In this document: positions 62,739-64,000 of the stretch, in pieces
Layout of the letters: every line of letters begins with the position of its first letter
Position numbering within the stretch: position 1 is the first letter of the stretch
From: Anderseniella sp963700885
GTDB taxonomy: Bacteria; Pseudomonadota; Alphaproteobacteria; Rhizobiales; Aestuariivirgaceae
Assembly (NCBI GenBank): GCA_963700885.1
Contig: CAVOZJ010000022.1
Coordinates: 1-64,000, forward strand
Length of the DNA stretch: 64,000 nucleotides
Direction of reading: 5' to 3'
Made by a program: the position numbers and the translations under genes
Notes under the pieces: model-generated
Databases searched by the model: none
What the model was told of the DNA's origin: nothing
Seen by the model: only the letters and a program-made list of their open reading frames with translations

Positions 62739-64000
62739 ATGGCCAAGGAACTTCCAACCCAAGCGGATGTTGTCATTGTAGGTGGTGGTGTCATTGGCGC
62801 ATCACTGGCCTATCACCTGACCAAATTCGGCATCACCGGCGTTGTGTTGCTGGAGCGCAGGCAATTGACCTGCGGCACGACCTGGCATGCTGCAGGTCTC
62901 GTCGGGCAGTTGCGTGCAAACCGCAACATGACCGAACTGGCAAAATATACCTCGGAACTCATGAAGGGTCTTGAAGCGGAAACCGGCCAGGCCACCGGTT
63001 TCAAACAGAACGGTTCCTACTCCGTTGCCCTCACTGAAGCCCGGTTCGAGGAATTTCGGCGCGGCGCATCCATGGCCAAAAATTTCGGTCTGGATGTGCA
63101 GGTTGTCTCGGCCGGTGAAATCAGGGAGCGCCTGCCCCACCTTGCCACCCATGAAGTCACCGGCGGCGTGTATCTGCCGGGCGATGGCCAGGTAAACCCG
63201 ATAGACGTTACCCAGGCCTACGCCACCGGTGCCCGTTCTCGCGGCGCAAAAATATTTGAACACACCAAAGTCACCCGCCTGATCAAACAGGGCAAACGCG
63301 TTACCGGTGTTGAAACCAGCGCCGGTACCATCAGGGCAGACAAGACCGTTATCTGCGGCGGCATGTGGTCCCGGGAACTCGGGCAGCAGGTTGGCGTGCA
63401 GATACCGCTGCATGCCGCAGAACACTTTTACGTGGTGACCGAACCAATTGCAGACCTGCCTAGGGAGATGCCGGTTATCCGGATTCCCGATGAATGGGCC
63501 TATTACAAGGAAGATGCCGGAAAACTGCTGCTGGGCGCATTTGAACCGGTTGCAAAGCCCTGGGGCATGACCGGCATTCCTGACGATCATGAGTTTGAGA
63601 CTTTCCCGGAAGACTACGATCACTTTGAACCGGTGCTGGAAAAGGCAGTTGCTCGTATGCCGCTGCTGGAAACAGCCGGCATAGCCTTGTTCTTCAACGG
63701 TCCTGAAAGCTTTACGCCCGATGATCGCTATTACCTCGGCGAAGCACCCTTCGTCGATGACCTGTTTGTCGCCACCGGATTCAACTCTATCGGCATCCAG
63801 TCGTCAGGCGGAGTCGGCAAGGTTCTGGCGAACTGGATAAAGGATGGTCATCCTCCGCTTGATATGACAGACGTGGATATCCGCCGCATACATCCGTTTC
63901 AGTCCAACAGGAAATACCTGCATGATCGCACCACCGAAAGCCTCGGCCTGCTGTATGCAATGCACTGGCCGTATTTTCAGCCAACAACAGCCCGCGGCGT
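62739..64000 (+). CDS. FAD-dependent oxidoreductase, dimethylglycine/sarcosine dehydrogenase-like (3' end outside window)
   Basis: The first 420 residues of a flavoprotein that removes methyl groups from N-methylated amino acids. ATG 62739 has an AGGAAAA site upstream. The Rossmann FAD motif is VVIVGGGVIGASLAYHLTKFG, followed by ERRQLTCGTTWHAAGLVGQLR, where the FAD-linking region of DMGDH/SDH enzymes lies, and GVYLPGDGQVNPIDVTQAYATGARSRGAKIFE and ATGFNSIGIQSSGGVGKVLANWI. The linker after about 360 (RKYLHDRTTESLGLLYAMHWP) usually precedes a C-terminal GcvT-type aminomethyltransferase domain, which would be beyond 64000. It faces away from metZ. Confidence 0.88.
   Translation, partial: MAKELPTQADVVIVGGGVIGASLAYHLTKFGITGVVLLERRQLTCGTTWHAAGLVGQLRANRNMTELAKYTSELMKGLEAETGQATGFKQNGSYSVALTEARFEEFRRGASMAKNFGLDVQVVSAGEIRERLPHLATHEVTGGVYLPGDGQVNPIDVTQAYATGARSRGAKIFEHTKVTRLIKQGKRVTGVETSAGTIRADKTVICGGMWSRELGQQVGVQIPLHAAEHFYVVTEPIADLPREMPVIRIPDEWAYYKEDAGKLLLGAFEPVAKPWGMTGIPDDHEFETFPEDYDHFEPVLEKAVARMPLLETAGIALFFNGPESFTPDDRYYLGEAPFVDDLFVATGFNSIGIQSSGGVGKVLANWIKDGHPPLDMTDVDIRRIHPFQSNRKYLHDRTTESLGLLYAMHWPYFQPTTARG

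Noticed and set aside
62802..63623. 273-codon minus-strand ORF opposite the FAD oxidoreductase
   Set aside because: Shadow of a recognisable flavoprotein gene on the plus strand.
1..64000. CRISPR arrays, rRNA and tmRNA
   Set aside because: No regularly spaced direct repeats, cas genes or ribosomal RNA sequences were seen.

Overview
The window looks like chromosome of an alphaproteobacterium, most likely a Rhizobiales/Hyphomicrobiales relative. The sequence is moderately GC-rich. Its backbone is a housekeeping neighbourhood typical of that group: nagZ-scpA-scpB, tatABC, serS-surE-pcm-LysM/M23 peptidase, DUF815 ATPase-yajC-secD-secF-Mth938-squalene/phytoene synthase-like, and trmFO. The genus cannot be fixed from sequence alone. 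There is no rRNA and no CRISPR array.

Layout. 1-8 kb is accessory DNA: a GAF/adenylate cyclase cut by the window edge, a KAP P-loop NTPase, a VPLPA-CTERM secreted protein, a small phage-like protein, and a complete IS1380-family element sitting inside a lipoprotein gene whose two halves can be rejoined in frame. A tRNA-Pro(GGG) follows at 8.2 kb. 8.6-17.5 kb holds pcp, two small secreted proteins, a GST, gatB, uvrA and a LysR regulator. A second, divergent IS1380-family element (17.7-19.3 kb) lies 15 bases before trmFO. 19.3-26.1 kb is trmFO followed by the Sec/YajC block. 26.2-30.6 kb is an insert in the backbone with a GST, a compact acyl carrier protein-P450-GNAT operon and an outer-membrane protein. 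30.7-34.9 kb returns to the backbone, but four genes here, including serS, carry single-base frameshifts that look like sequence errors. 35-46.8 kb is a second large insert: a four-gene operon (nitrilase-family hydrolase, large Orn/Lys/Arg decarboxylase, ATP-grasp ligase, C45 acyltransferase/hydrolase), then a TPR-sulfotransferase, an outer-membrane protein and a copper P-type ATPase. 47.1-53.1 kb is tatCBA, an inserted FbpC-like ATPase, scpBA and nagZ. 53.2-64 kb is metabolic and accessory: XRE-cupin regulator, DEAD-box helicase, HAD hydrolase, FMN hydroxyacid dehydrogenase plus an HpsN-like HisD homologue, a rhodanese-metZ-GNAT-LysE operon, and a partial FAD oxidoreductase.

How it fits together. 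The conserved genes serve protein export (Sec, Tat), chromosome segregation (Scp), envelope recycling (NagZ, M23), protein and tRNA quality control (Pcm, SurE, SerRS, TrmFO, GatB) and DNA repair (UvrA). The best candidates for an undescribed system are the 35.1-41.4 kb operon, which has the parts for building and breaking amide conjugates of a decarboxylated basic amino acid, and the 27.2-29.4 kb ACP-P450-GNAT operon, which could oxidise and transfer a carrier-bound acyl group. Both functions are inferred from gene families only. Two other results rest directly on sequence: both IS1380-family elements are flanked by CTAG, and a palindromic repeat with a GGGTTC...GAACCC core occurs at three intergenic or gene-end sites.
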